Part shown: piece by piece, positions 15,282 to 22,969 of the stretch
How the letters are laid out: every line of letters begins with the position of its first letter
Numbering within the stretch: the stretch's first letter is position 1
From: Citrobacter sp. On2M
GTDB taxonomy: Bacteria > Pseudomonadota > Gammaproteobacteria > Enterobacterales > Enterobacteriaceae
DNA length: 64,000 nt
Assembly: GCF_018035235.1 (NCBI RefSeq)
Contig: NZ_WPCV01000004.1
Location: 1,426,001 to 1,490,000 of the forward strand
Direction of reading: 5' to 3'
The notes under the pieces: generated by a model
Database searches by the model: none
Seen by the model: the letters and a program-made list of their open reading frames with translations, nothing else
What the model was told of the DNA's origin: nothing
Program-made: the position numbers and the translations under genes

Positions 15282-17074
15282 GCAAATGTTACTCCATAGA
15301 AGCCTGCAATAGTCCTCTCGATGATTCGCTTATGTGCGCCAGACTCAAGCATAGATTGGATTTCTAACACCTGTTCTTGAGAAGGTAGGGGGATAGAATT
15401 CAATTCGTAAGCTGATACAGCGACACTTCCACTTATACATCTAAATGCCCGATCAACTGTTTGGGAATTAAGCAAAAGTGCAACCACTTCAGGCTTAATT
15501 TCAGAGAACAATCCGTTCGAATACACAATGTTAATATGGTTTTCGACTACAACACCACCAGTTTCATCAATAAACTCTTGAGGCAAGATAGCTGCAAGTA
15601 TTCTTTTATCCTGTTCTTTCGAAGTTGTTCTCTGAATCAAGACACATTCCGTTGTAGTAACAAGAAAATCCTGCTTTGGCGCTATATCAATATAGGGGAC
15701 ATGGTTTTTCCTGTCTGCACTAAATCGAAATCCATTTGACGTTATAGATTCGGCCCAGATCAATGGATAGCTATTCTTACCTTTAGTGGTTCGCAGTTGT
15801 GACTTAAAGCGATTCCAGACCAGTTGGCCAGTTGAGACTGAGTAACCAAGTTCAGATAAACGTGTCGGCATTGTTTTCAGGTTTTGTAAGAAGCGAGCAT
15901 CTTCTTTAAACCGTGGTAAAAGCCATATAGCCCCGCCCTTTTCAATCTCAACAGAACCAATTTTCTCAATTTTCGCTTTATTGAGTCCTTTTGGTATAAG
16001 TGATGATACTTGGGCTTTAACTTTGTGCTCTCCTGACCGGAAAGCAGTTAGCATTGTTTCCTGAAGTACGTCATCAAATACACCATCTCTATCAGAGACG
16101 AAATCAAAGGCAATCGGTGTAGTTTTGTTTGTTAAAAGAGTCCGAAGCGCGGTGAAATACTGACCGCCAAGAAAAGACGTTGGCGTCAAAAAAGCAACAA
16201 CTCCCGATTCCTTTTTCGCCATTCGAACGGCCAAATCAGTAAACAAGCCATACAGATTAGCATGACCAAATAACGAGCGAGCGTACCTTTCTCTCATCTG
16301 AGTATCGAGAGTAACTCGTCCATAAGGAGGGTTACCAATGACGAGATCATAGCCAGTAATTTTGTCGTGATGGAGCGCATCGCCAACAATAATCGTGTCT
16401 TCTGGTAATCTTCTCTTAGCTTTTATGCACAATGGCATAAGAACCGACTCAAGCAAAACTGAACTCATCCATGCAGCAAATGGGTCTATTTCTATTCCTT
16501 TCAGCCGCCTACTGATTCTCCTAAAAATCCATTCTGGAGAAGAGCCTTTATCTTTTTTCAGCATTCTTATAGCTGCCGGAGCCAAAAACGCCCCCCCACC
16601 ACATGCCGGATCAATTACTGTTGCATGAGAAAAATCAACACCGGATTTTTCAGCCAAATCTAACAACCGGGAAACTAAAGGTGGTGGTGTATAATACGCC
16701 CCCATTTCCGAACGATAGGCCGAAGGTAGCATAACTGTATAAATGGAACCGATAAGATAACCAGCGTCCTCCGAGGGAAATCTTGCAATCAAGGCACCAG
16801 TTCGCTCAGCGAGCTCCTGAGCATCGCAAGAGACGTCCTCTAACAGGACTGTATTTGGCACAGCTCTCATTTTTATGTTGCTTTTTTGCTTTTTTGCCAG
16901 AGCTTCCCAATAAGCTGCAACAACAAAGGAGCAATAAGAGCGAGCCTGCATTAACCTGGACTGTTCAGTTTTAAAATTGCCCGCGAAACCTTTAGCCATG
17001 GCCTTACACGTTTGATATCGTTGCAGAATAGATAACTCACTATCTGTAAAAAAATCAAAATGTTGCACGTTCAT
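15278..17074 (-). CDS. N6-adenine DNA methyltransferase, partner of the BsuBI/PstI-type enzyme
   Basis: 598 residues from ATG 17074 (AGGAT lies upstream; a TTG at 17080 is less likely). The SAM-binding motif VIDPACGGGAFLAPA lies at about residue 157 and the catalytic motif NPPYGRV at about 252, the gamma-type order for adenine methylation; YTPPPLVSRLLDLAEKSG upstream of motif I is typical of the group. The C-terminal 250 residues form the target-recognition part. It shields host and prophage DNA from the paired nuclease. The pair replaces the region where lambdoid phages carry nin genes and Q. Confidence 0.88.
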   Translation of the reverse strand: MNVQHFDFFTDSELSILQRYQTCKAMAKGFAGNFKTEQSRLMQARSYCSFVVAAYWEALAKKQKSNIKMRAVPNTVLLEDVSCDAQELAERTGALIARFPSEDAGYLIGSIYTVMLPSAYRSEMGAYYTPPPLVSRLLDLAEKSGVDFSHATVIDPACGGGAFLAPAAIRMLKKDKGSSPEWIFRRISRRLKGIEIDPFAAWMSSVLLESVLMPLCIKAKRRLPEDTIIVGDALHHDKITGYDLVIGNPPYGRVTLDTQMRERYARSLFGHANLYGLFTDLAVRMAKKESGVVAFLTPTSFLGGQYFTALRTLLTNKTTPIAFDFVSDRDGVFDDVLQETMLTAFRSGEHKVKAQVSSLIPKGLNKAKIEKIGSVEIEKGGAIWLLPRFKEDARFLQNLKTMPTRLSELGYSVSTGQLVWNRFKSQLRTTKGKNSYPLIWAESITSNGFRFSADRKNHVPYIDIAPKQDFLVTTTECVLIQRTTSKEQDKRILAAILPQEFIDETGGVVVENHINIVYSNGLFSEIKPEVVALLLNSQTVDRAFRCISGSVAVSAYELNSIPLPSQEQVLEIQSMLESGAHKRIIERTIAGFYGVTFA

Positions 17075-17209
17075 AATCAAATCCTAGTAAATCAACATGC
17101 GGGCTATAAAACCTCATGGTGGCGCATAGAAAAATTGTCTGGAAGAATATCACGCGCCAGGTCGATCTCATAACCCGATATGGCCACTGGCGGACCATAA
17201 TTGATGTAA

Positions 17210-17431
17210 TCAGTTATTCGGAATCCGACACATACGCCGAGAATAGTTTGTTTTGGCTTCGTAACAATTCCCCCTACTCAGCAACTCATCAATCACTTTC
17301 ACTGCATCAGCCATTGCGTAGCCAAGATTACCACCGTCGCTTTGTGCTGCTGCTTTGCTAAGTGTTTCGCGTAGCTGGTGCAGGCGATCGAGTGAAACAG
17401 GACCGTTCGCCGGGTGGTTGTTAGTTGTCAT
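17210..17431 (-). CDS. Small lambdoid phage protein (ea-type N-terminus)
   Basis: 73 residues starting MTTNNHPANGPVSLDRLHQLRE, a start shared by many Salmonella and E. coli phage accessory proteins, followed by SDGGNLGYAMADAVKVIDELL. Homologues are usually longer, so the protein appears cut short after about residue 52; the last residues look like a new tail created next to the insertion point of the restriction-modification genes. Start overlaps the previous gene by 4 bp. Confidence 0.65.
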   Translation of the reverse strand: MTTNNHPANGPVSLDRLHQLRETLSKAAAQSDGGNLGYAMADAVKVIDELLSRGNCYEAKTNYSRRMCRIPNN

Positions 17432-17649
17432 TGAGCCTCCAGGGTAACTTTTTCGACCAGTTCAATCCACTGTGGCGTCAGCCTCTTTTCTGCCTGTGCG
17501 CGGCTACCGGCCGGACCGTTCAAATTTACACGGTAATGGTCATACGGGCATTTCAATCCGCCCCATACCCACCCCATATGGTTTGGCTTCAGCGCAAATT
17601 CAGGCATGTTCCCGCACTCCGGACAGCGTGGTAATTCGCTTTGTTTCAT
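17428..17649 (-). CDS. Lar-like zinc-ribbon phage protein
   Basis: 73 residues with a C-P-E-C pair near residue 9-12 and a later C-P-Y-D-H (residues 34-38), the layout of the Lar/restriction-alleviation-like family of small phage zinc ribbons (PRCPECGNMPEFAL...GLKCPYDH). Start and stop overlap both neighbours by 4 bp. Interesting beside a restriction system, but restriction alleviation is not shown here. Confidence 0.6.
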   Translation of the reverse strand: MKQSELPRCPECGNMPEFALKPNHMGWVWGGLKCPYDHYRVNLNGPAGSRAQAEKRLTPQWIELVEKVTLEAQ

Positions 17650-18308
17650 TGCGCCAACTCCTGCAACAGCGCATTGTGTTTGCGAATGCTGCGAACGGCT
17701 TCACGAAGTTTTTCCAGGTTGGCCAGCTTCGCTTTCGTGCGACGAATCTCACTTGAGATACCGCGTACCGTAGGGATCAGCAGATCATCAGGACGGCTGA
17801 CGAAAGCGGGGATTTCCTCAACAATCTCAGTGACAGATTTTTCTGGTACTGGTGGAGTTGATGTCTCCGGTCCCTGTGGTGCAGAGCTTTTGTTTTTCAT
17901 TGGCCCAGCGGCCGGCACCGAATAAACAAACTTACTGCCCACTTTTTCGCGGATGATCCGCCCTTTTGTCATGTGGTGAGTCAGCATTGGCGCCACACGC
18001 TTGGATTCAATACCTGCCAGTGTTGCCAGCTCAAGGGATGTCTGTGGTCCATGTTCCGCCAGTAATGCGATGACGTCGCTGACTGATACACCTGCCGGTG
18101 TTTTGCTGACAGAACTTTCCGCCGTGGGCTGTGATTTAACTTCCCCGGTGGAAACTTTCCAGTACCCGTTAACCTGAATAACCTCGTTACGTTCTTCATG
18201 CTCACGAAGCATCCCGATCACCGCCGCAGGCTCAATTTTCATGCGCGCCGCAATTTCACGGGCAGTCGCTTTTTCCATCGCTTTCAGTACGCCTAAAATG
18301 GTTTCCAT
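17646..18308 (-). CDS. DUF1627 family phage protein
   Basis: 220 residues starting at ATG 18308 after GGAGA. Two winged-helix-like modules are visible: residues 1-50 (METILGVLKAMEKATAREIAARM) and about 75-125 (SDVIALLAEHGPQTSLELATLAGI...GRIIREKVGSKFVYSVP), followed by a Pro/Ser/Thr-rich linker and a C-terminal helix (EIRRTKAKLANLEKLREAVRSI). Probably DNA-binding. Common just downstream of P in Salmonella lambdoid phages; exact role not known. Confidence 0.8.
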   Translation of the reverse strand: METILGVLKAMEKATAREIAARMKIEPAAVIGMLREHEERNEVIQVNGYWKVSTGEVKSQPTAESSVSKTPAGVSVSDVIALLAEHGPQTSLELATLAGIESKRVAPMLTHHMTKGRIIREKVGSKFVYSVPAAGPMKNKSSAPQGPETSTPPVPEKSVTEIVEEIPAFVSRPDDLLIPTVRGISSEIRRTKAKLANLEKLREAVRSIRKHNALLQELAQ

Positions 18309-18321
18309 AAAATTCTCCAGG

Positions 18322-18984
18322 TTAAATTAAGCCAGCCGCTTTACGGCGTTTGTATTCTTCAAGCAGCTGCTGCGCGGGTGTCGGTCCTGCCGGATGGCGT
18401 GGCGCCGCAATCTGTTTTCTTACCGGAGGGATCGGCTTGCCATCCTCCAGGTGTTTTTCCCACTTCACCAGTTGGTCCGCAGCCAGTCTCTCCAGCTCGG
18501 GTTGGGTCATTTGTCGCTCAACACCAGTTCGGCGAAGTTCGGTGCAAATCTGGTACAGAACCGGATTACATTTGCGGTCAATGAAATATTCCTCAGTGCT
18601 GGCGTAACGGTAAGATTCGTTGCGCCAGTTCCTGTATTCCGCCATAACGTCCGAAACCTTCAGTCCAAGCTTCCCGCCGTCACAGTCAGCCACCAGCGTC
18701 ACGAACTCAGCCAGGTCAGGTGGCCATGAATTACCCGCCGCACAGCGGGCAACCATCGCGTTACAGACGCTCGTCATCCGGTCGCTGGTCAAATTCCCAA
18801 TCTGAGCAATCCATAGGTCCGACGGAGCCGATCCGTTTTTGGTTTCCCATCGGCTGGAGTAAATTTCCAGCATGAGAACCCAGAACTTCCACGCCTTCTC
18901 CTCGAGCGCGGAGTTGTGCAGCGCGTGCTGCGCGTGCTCGCTGTACAGCTGCGTTTGCTGTGGAGTTTGGATCCAGTCCTGCAT
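18322..18984 (-). CDS. P: Phage replication protein P
   Basis: Helicase-loading protein that recruits host DnaB to the phage origin. 220 residues from ATG 18984 (MQDWIQTPQQ); homologous to the P family of lambdoid phages (FWVLMLEIYSSRWETKNG, LAEFVTLVADCDGGKLGL, EYFIDRKCNPVLYQICTELRR). The first 224 bp overlap the end of O in another frame, much more than the few bases usual in lambda. The coupled order O-P then DUF1627 is kept. Confidence 0.85.
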   Translation of the reverse strand: MQDWIQTPQQTQLYSEHAQHALHNSALEEKAWKFWVLMLEIYSSRWETKNGSAPSDLWIAQIGNLTSDRMTSVCNAMVARCAAGNSWPPDLAEFVTLVADCDGGKLGLKVSDVMAEYRNWRNESYRYASTEEYFIDRKCNPVLYQICTELRRTGVERQMTQPELERLAADQLVKWEKHLEDGKPIPPVRKQIAAPRHPAGPTPAQQLLEEYKRRKAAGLI

Positions 18985-19786
18985 GTGAGTTACCTCGCGG
19001 TTTAGTTGGTTTGGCCTGTTGCAGGTGGCGGGCAAATTTCTGCTCCCACTGCGACTGGTAAAAAACTTTGCTCTCTGGCTGCCAGTAGGCAATGAAGCTG
19101 TTCAGCTCGGCTCTGAGGTTCAGTCCATCCGGGATCGTTATGCCCCAGAATCCAACACGCTGGCGAAAGTCAGCCGACGGTTTCCAGTCAATGGTCATTG
19201 GGACCTTCCCAAATGACTCTCCGGCGGGAAAATTCATACCAGGCTGTCCGGGGTATTCAGGAACCGGGTTGTTGTTAACTGGTTCGACCTCTGACTCTCG
19301 CGCGTTATGTGTGGGGTTTAAGTCTTTTGATTCCTCTGGGGGATTCCGTATCCCGTTTTTGGGATCGTTTGACGGAAAAAACGGGATCGTTTCACCGCTT
19401 TTAATACGCCCGTTTTTGGGGGTGTTTGGTTTAACAGTCCCGTTTTTGGGTTTCTTTAAAGTATCCCGTTTTTGGTAATGTTCCCGTTTTTGGGTTCGTT
19501 CTGCGTCTTCGATGCTTTCCTCAACGCCCACCAGCTTGTAAACGGGGATTTGCTTTGTGCGTCCGCGGCGCTCTCCGGTATCCTGGATAAAACCGTTTTC
19601 CACTAAATGCTGCAGGCTGGCCTGGACAGTTTTTTTATCCAGTTCTGTAGCCTCGGCCAGCGCCGCAATTGATGGGTATGTCGTAAAGTCTGCGCCGCAC
19701 ATGTCCGCCATCCAGGTCAGAACTGACTTGGCAGACGATCGCCCCGTTTTAGCTTTCTTAGCCCAGCGCATGGCATCAAGACTCAT
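18761..19786 (-). CDS. O: Phage replication protein O-like initiator with DnaT-type domain
   Basis: 341 residues. Residues 1-75 form a helix-turn-helix (TTYPSIAALAEATELDKKTVQASLQHLVENGFI), as in lambda O. A central charged linker (about 85-180) repeats K-N-G because the DNA there carries the origin iterons. Residues about 200-265 are a DnaT-like domain (WKPSADFRQRVGFWGITIPD...FIAYWQPESKVFYQSQWEQKFARHLQ) used in primosome assembly. The last 75 residues (LDPNSTANAAVQRARAARAAQLR) are read over the start of P. Start overlaps the previous stop by 4 bp. Confidence 0.85.
   Translation of the reverse strand: MSLDAMRWAKKAKTGRSSAKSVLTWMADMCGADFTTYPSIAALAEATELDKKTVQASLQHLVENGFIQDTGERRGRTKQIPVYKLVGVEESIEDAERTQKREHYQKRDTLKKPKNGTVKPNTPKNGRIKSGETIPFFPSNDPKNGIRNPPEESKDLNPTHNARESEVEPVNNNPVPEYPGQPGMNFPAGESFGKVPMTIDWKPSADFRQRVGFWGITIPDGLNLRAELNSFIAYWQPESKVFYQSQWEQKFARHLQQAKPTKPRGNSHAGLDPNSTANAAVQRARAARAAQLRARGEGVEVLGSHAGNLLQPMGNQKRIGSVGPMDCSDWEFDQRPDDERL
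19351..19494. other. ori: Origin of replication: five iterons inside gene O
   Basis: Five copies of (t/g)CCCGTTTTTGG(g/t) at 19351, 19408, 19438, 19464 and 19482, plus an inverted partial copy at about 19371-19385 (ggaaaaaacggga). Lambdoid origins also lie inside O as short repeats bound by O, and the repeats force K-N-G repeats in the protein. Confidence 0.8.
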
Positions 19787-20025
19787 TGCTGCACCTTCTT
19801 AAATTTCAAATCAAACTCTCTGCGACTGGTCTCGCAGATATCCTGATAGCCTTCGTATCGGTACATAACCCGAAGATGAGAAACTCTCATTACCGTCACC
19901 ATGCGTCCGCGTTCGTTGCGGTATTTCATCCCCGGAATCAGTTCAGCGCTGCGATCGACTGTCTCCGCCGGTACTCTGTGCTTCATCGCATTTTTCATAC
20001 GGTCTACTAATTCCTGGGCAAGCAT
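19783..20025 (-). CDS. DUF4222 family phage protein
   Basis: 80 residues; the family signature is the block PGMKYRNERGRMVTVMRV...VMYRYEGYQDICETSRREFDLKFKKV, a compact beta-rich domain. The stop overlaps the O start by 4 bp (ATGA), so the genes are translationally coupled. Function unknown. Confidence 0.75.
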   Translation of the reverse strand: MLAQELVDRMKNAMKHRVPAETVDRSAELIPGMKYRNERGRMVTVMRVSHLRVMYRYEGYQDICETSRREFDLKFKKVQQ

Positions 20026-20037
20026 GGGATCCTCCTG

Positions 20038-20517
20038 TTACGCCGCGCGCGGACCAATATGGTTAAACTGGATGCTGACGCCGGGGATGAGATCGGCCAG
20101 CGCCTGAATTGCCTCTGCCGTTTCTTTGCGGATTACCTGCATGGGCTTACCAGTCAGTACCGCGCTGGTCGCTTCGATGCACTCGCGATTCGCAATAGCC
20201 ACCAGGTTATGTAAGTCATGCTGACCAGCCAGTTCTGAATCCATCGCAGCCCTGATTGCTGGCGTCAGCGCAGTTGCCTGACCACGATAGTTCGGCGTGT
20301 CATTTCGAAATGCCCGCTGGATGATCTGCGTGTTGTTGTGCAGACGGCGCGCATACTCTGACGGGTCGGCGATATCCGCCAGACTTTCCAGCAAATCACC
20401 GTAGTGATGCGCTGTAATCAGCGGGACTATCTTTTTCCAGCCCCCTTTCCTGCCATCCTTCATCGCCCACTCTTCCAGCTCGATAGCCAGCAATTTGATT
20501 TCATTGATTTTCATCAT
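20038..20517 (-). CDS. CII-position regulatory protein
   Basis: 159 residues (a second Met follows directly). It begins with KINEIKLLAIELEEWAMKDGRKGGWKKIVPLITAHHYGD, like the YmfL-type regulators found where lambda has cII, between cro and O, and ends in a helical part (AIRAAMDSELAGQHDLHNLVAIANRECIEATSAVL). It overlaps the end of cro by 17 bp. A role in the lysis-lysogeny choice is inferred from position. Confidence 0.6.
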   Translation of the reverse strand: MMKINEIKLLAIELEEWAMKDGRKGGWKKIVPLITAHHYGDLLESLADIADPSEYARRLHNNTQIIQRAFRNDTPNYRGQATALTPAIRAAMDSELAGQHDLHNLVAIANRECIEATSAVLTGKPMQVIRKETAEAIQALADLIPGVSIQFNHIGPRAA

Positions 20518-20731
20518 TCAATTCTCCTGACCGTTTTGCTTTAGCATGCTTGTCATAGACCTGAGGGTCATATCGCAGGGCACCACCAGAAGCGATTTGC
20601 AGTCTCATCGCATTTTTCTCTGGTACGAGGTCGCCCCATACAGAAACAGATGAAGCAGCGACACCAGCAGCCTTTGCCAGTTTTGATTTGCTTCCAAAAA
20701 AATTAACTGCGTCTTTTTTAAACACGATCAC
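20501..20731 (-). CDS. cro: Cro-like repressor
   Basis: 76 residues with a helix-turn-helix (FFGSKSKLAKAAGVAASSVSVWGDLVPE), divergent from the cI-type gene with 72 bp between them holding the operators. This is the standard genetic switch layout; Cro would shut off the repressor gene after induction. Confidence 0.82.
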   Translation of the reverse strand: MIVFKKDAVNFFGSKSKLAKAAGVAASSVSVWGDLVPEKNAMRLQIASGGALRYDPQVYDKHAKAKRSGELNDENQ

Positions 20732-20734
20732 ATC

Positions 20735-20754
20735 TCCTTAGGTTTTCCTAAGGA
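20735..20754. promoter_or_regulatory. Operator palindrome between cro and the repressor gene
   Basis: Perfect inverted repeat TCCTTAGG-tttt-CCTAAGGA immediately upstream of cro. Half-sites of the same type (cttagg, ttacctaa) occur nearby at 20795 and at 21272, fitting a multi-site OR/OL system for the phage repressor. Confidence 0.75.
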
Positions 20755-20803
20755 AAGTAGATCGTAGGGAAATTTAAGTCAAGAGAATTTAGAATTACCT
20801 AAT

Positions 20804-21220
20804 ATGGACAAAGAAACCTTCGGTACTCGTCTTTTAAGGCGACGCAAAGAGTTAAACCTTTCCCAGGCCGCCTTGGGCAAACTGGTAAAGGTTGCGCACG
20901 TCACGATTTCTCAGTGGGAACGCGATGAAACTCAGCCGGCGGGAAAGAGGCTGTTTGCCCTTAGCAAAGGCCTGCAATGCGCCCCAGCATGGCTTCTGTT
21001 TGGTGATGAAGCCCAAATTCCCGGAGCACCAGTACCATTAGAAGAGCAAAGAGAGTTAACTGAGATTCAATTAGAGTTATTAGAACTCTTCGATTCACTT
21101 CCCGAGTCAGATCAGATTGGCTTCCTAGAAGAGTTACGCGCCCGTAACGAAAACAACAGCATCCGCCTTCAAGAACTGCTAGAAGCGGAGAAGAGAAAAA
21201 GAAAAGCCCGAGTAAAATAA
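20804..21220 (+). CDS. Prophage repressor (short CI type, no peptidase domain)
   Basis: 138 residues: an XRE helix-turn-helix in residues 7-62 (FGTRLLRRRKELNLSQAALGKLV, VTISQWERDETQP), a short conserved part (CAPAWLLFGDE) and a C-terminal helical segment (LLELFDSLPESDQIGFLEELRARNENN) for oligomerisation. It has no S24 self-cleavage domain, so RecA could not inactivate it directly; Gifsy-type phages with such repressors are induced by SOS-controlled antirepressors. No antirepressor gene is visible here. Confidence 0.85.
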   Translation: MDKETFGTRLLRRRKELNLSQAALGKLVKVAHVTISQWERDETQPAGKRLFALSKGLQCAPAWLLFGDEAQIPGAPVPLEEQRELTEIQLELLELFDSLPESDQIGFLEELRARNENNSIRLQELLEAEKRKRKARVK

Positions 21221-21306
21221 ACAAAAATATTCAACTCATAAAATCAATGGGTTATGTTTCGACGCCCAAAAACTTAGGTTTTTCTACAAAATAAATCTTG
21301 ATTGAA

Positions 21307-21326
21307 AACTTAAGTTAATCTAAGTT
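21307..21326. promoter_or_regulatory. Operator-like palindrome left of the repressor gene
   Basis: AACTTA-agttaatc-TAAGTT, with a related half-site ACTTAGG at 21272. The position downstream of cI and before the int-side operon fits OL. The 240 bp of 21221-21463 hold no gene; a small hairpin (agcgccctactggacgctt) lies at 21413-21430. Confidence 0.5.
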
Positions 21327-21430
21327 TATCCCATCAAGTAACCACACGCAGTGATTACTCAGAATCAAAATGTTCCGCTTACCCTGGCGATACAGGGCCA
21401 GAAACAAAAAAAGCGCCCTACTGGACGCTT

Positions 21431-21445
21431 CGCTCTTTAACAATC
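21431..21445 (+). promoter_or_regulatory. boxA-like antitermination sequence
   Basis: CGCTCTTTAACAA resembles the boxA element (TGCTCTTTAACA) of rRNA operons and lambdoid nut sites and lies at the expected start of the left operon, on its coding strand. No boxB hairpin or N-like gene was recognised. Confidence 0.45.
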
Positions 21446-21968
21446 TGGATATACCCAACACAATTAGACACTTACTTGTCTTGAGTTCATCCAAAACATA
21501 TTTTCGCAGGAGGGGCAATGAGTTCGAAAATGACCGGCACTCCACATAACCTCCATGGGTTGAAGTATCGATACTTCATGTTTTGCAAAACAATGTGGGC
21601 AAAGGTACACAGACTCGGGTCGCTCGTTCACAAGTACCTTTTTCGAGTACACCAACGTACCAGAATCAAGACGCTCAAGCTCATAACCTTCAGTTTGGCT
21701 CTTAAAGTCTTCAAACTCTGCAATTTTTGCTTTGAGAAGCATTGTCTCTTCCTCGCGCTGGCGGATCACATCGCCGAGGGAGAAGCATTCCGCCTGAAGC
21801 GCAATTAATTTGTTTTGAAGTTCGATAGTTGCAGCTTTAACTTCGGCATCAGTCTTCGCGTCATTGATAACTTTGACGAGACCGGCAGTCTCCTTGATAG
21901 CGGTCATAGCCGCTGAAAGTTCAGCGATCACTTTGAGTACTCATATTATTGTTGGGGATATCCAGATT
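21445..21968. repeat. Inverted repeats flanking the 155-residue gene
   Basis: ATCTGGATATACCCAACA (21444-21461) on one side and its near-complement TGTTGGGGATATCCAGAT (21950-21967) on the other differ by one base. They enclose the leftward gene 21464-21931 exactly. Confidence 0.7.
21464..21931 (-). CDS. Phage protein with coiled coil and C-terminal zinc ribbon
   Basis: 155 residues. The N-terminal 75 are helical (MTAIKETAGLVKVINDAKTDAEVKAATIELQNKLIALQ) with heptad-like spacing; the C-terminus has two Cys pairs, C-P-H-C and C-P-S-C, with an intervening H (KHEVSIL), forming a zinc ribbon. It runs toward the repressor gene, opposite to the left operon in which it lies, so it may be expressed in the lysogen. 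Common in enterobacterial lambdoid prophages; function unknown. Confidence 0.7.
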   Translation of the reverse strand: MIAELSAAMTAIKETAGLVKVINDAKTDAEVKAATIELQNKLIALQAECFSLGDVIRQREEETMLLKAKIAEFEDFKSQTEGYELERLDSGTLVYSKKVLVNERPESVYLCPHCFAKHEVSILQPMEVMWSAGHFRTHCPSCENMFWMNSRQVSV

Positions 21969-22051
21969 AACTGAATCCTTGTTGTTGGGGAATAGCAGGA
22001 TCCACCGCGCCTTATGTGGTTAAAAGCAGGCTAAAGCAATAAGAAGTAGAA

Positions 22052-22113
22052 CCCTGTTCTGGCGGCCCGGTGTTTTCCCGTGTATTTCCGGTAACCGCCA
22101 GCCTTTTTCAGGG
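22052..22113 (+). ncRNA. Structured RNA/terminator at the start of the left operon
   Basis: CTGGCGG pairs with CCGCCAG, with CCCTG/CAGGG outside it, and CCTTTTT follows the inner stem. The position early in the left operon matches tL-type terminators and the DicF-type RNAs of lambdoid prophages. It could be an attenuator, a small RNA 3' end, or both. Confidence 0.45.
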
Positions 22114-22121
22114 AACAACAT

Positions 22122-22185
22122 GCAAGCGCACTCTTTCACTTACCAGTTATGGGTGACAGGTGTGAAACAGGCGGAGTGCGCTTGC
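22122..22185 (+). repeat. Perfect 12-bp inverted repeat with a 40-base loop
   Basis: GCAAGCGCACTC and GAGTGCGCTTGC, 12 of 12 paired. No T-run follows, so it is not a standard terminator. Together with the preceding hairpin it fills most of the 332-bp gap 21932-22263, in which no gene was found. Confidence 0.7.
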
Positions 22186-22263
22186 AGATGTGATTAATTG
22201 CTGTGTGTGCCGCGTGGTCTTTGCCCATCTCCCACGATGGGCACCTTTTTTACCGGAGGGTTT

Positions 22264-22458
22264 ATGAAAAATTCACAGCCAGTTATACCGGACGGGGATC
22301 CTGATGTGGAAAGCTCAGTAAATAATTTTATTTATCAGTTAAGCGTTCCTGTTTTTCTCGACCGCCTTACAGCTGAACTTGAAGCGCTGTACGAACAACA
22401 GAAAGCTACTCTCGATCACACTGAATCTCTGCTCAGGATGGTGCGTGCCAATGGTTAA
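22264..22458 (+). CDS. Small left-operon phage protein (64 residues)
   Basis: ATG 22264 follows GGAGGG at good spacing; the in-frame region upstream lacks a ribosome-binding site. Acidic N-terminus (IPDGDPDVESSVN), then an amphipathic helical C-terminal half (LDRLTAELEALYEQQKATLDHTESLLRMV). Its end overlaps the next gene by 8 bp. No known function recognised. Confidence 0.65.
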   Translation: MKNSQPVIPDGDPDVESSVNNFIYQLSVPVFLDRLTAELEALYEQQKATLDHTESLLRMVRANG

Positions 22459-22636
22459 ATTTACCAGCGACGATATTGCCCAGCGTACAGCTGAAGTTGA
22501 ATATAAAAAAGCTGTGGCTGATATAACCGGCGTCCAAAAATATAAAGATGAGGCGGTGCTGGATATGTGCTTCATCAAAGTAATGACCAAAATAGTTAAC
22601 GACCAGAGGGTTAATATTAGCGAATTTTTACGCTGA
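22451..22636 (+). CDS. Small left-operon phage protein (61 residues)
   Basis: Starts at ATG 22451 inside the end of the preceding gene. Sequence is mainly helical and charged (FTSDDIAQRTAEVEYKKAVADITGVQKYKDEAVLDMCFIKVMTKI). Overlap with its neighbour supports a real, coupled gene; no family recognised. Confidence 0.6.
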   Translation: MVKFTSDDIAQRTAEVEYKKAVADITGVQKYKDEAVLDMCFIKVMTKIVNDQRVNISEFLR

Positions 22637-22761
22637 ATTTTTATTTACCCCCTTCGATAACTTCAAACAATTAAGAGAGTTTTTATTTATGCCTTAACTG
22701 GCAGGGCTAACTATATCCATCAATGATGGCCCTGTCATAACCAGCCATGCAGGGAGGGTAA

Positions 22762-22962
22762 GTGACACTTGAGTGCTGTCCGTATTGCAAAAAATGGAGT
22801 TCTGATGACTCCATGTATAAATCAACAAAAAGAATTCATAGGAGAGTAGTGACTGCTTATTTCTGTAGCCTTGAGCATGCTATCTCCTACAAACAAATTC
22901 ATGAACCGCGGCACTGCAATATAAGCAGAAGCAATGTACGCCATTCACATAAACATTATTGA
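22762..22962 (+). CDS. Small zinc-binding phage protein
   Basis: 66 residues from GTG 22762 after GGGAGGG. Contains C-C-P-Y-C near the start and F-C-S-L-E-H further on, a CxxC...CxxxH zinc site, with a basic tail. It overlaps the upstream region of the RecE-like gene but ends before its start. Role unknown. Confidence 0.6.
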   Translation: MTLECCPYCKKWSSDDSMYKSTKRIHRRVVTAYFCSLEHAISYKQIHEPRHCNISRSNVRHSHKHY

Positions 22963-22969
22963 GGTTGTT

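Noticed and set aside
15278..17074. Type I restriction M subunit
   Set aside because: There is no specificity subunit or helicase-type R subunit; the neighbour is a BsuBI/PstI-type nuclease.
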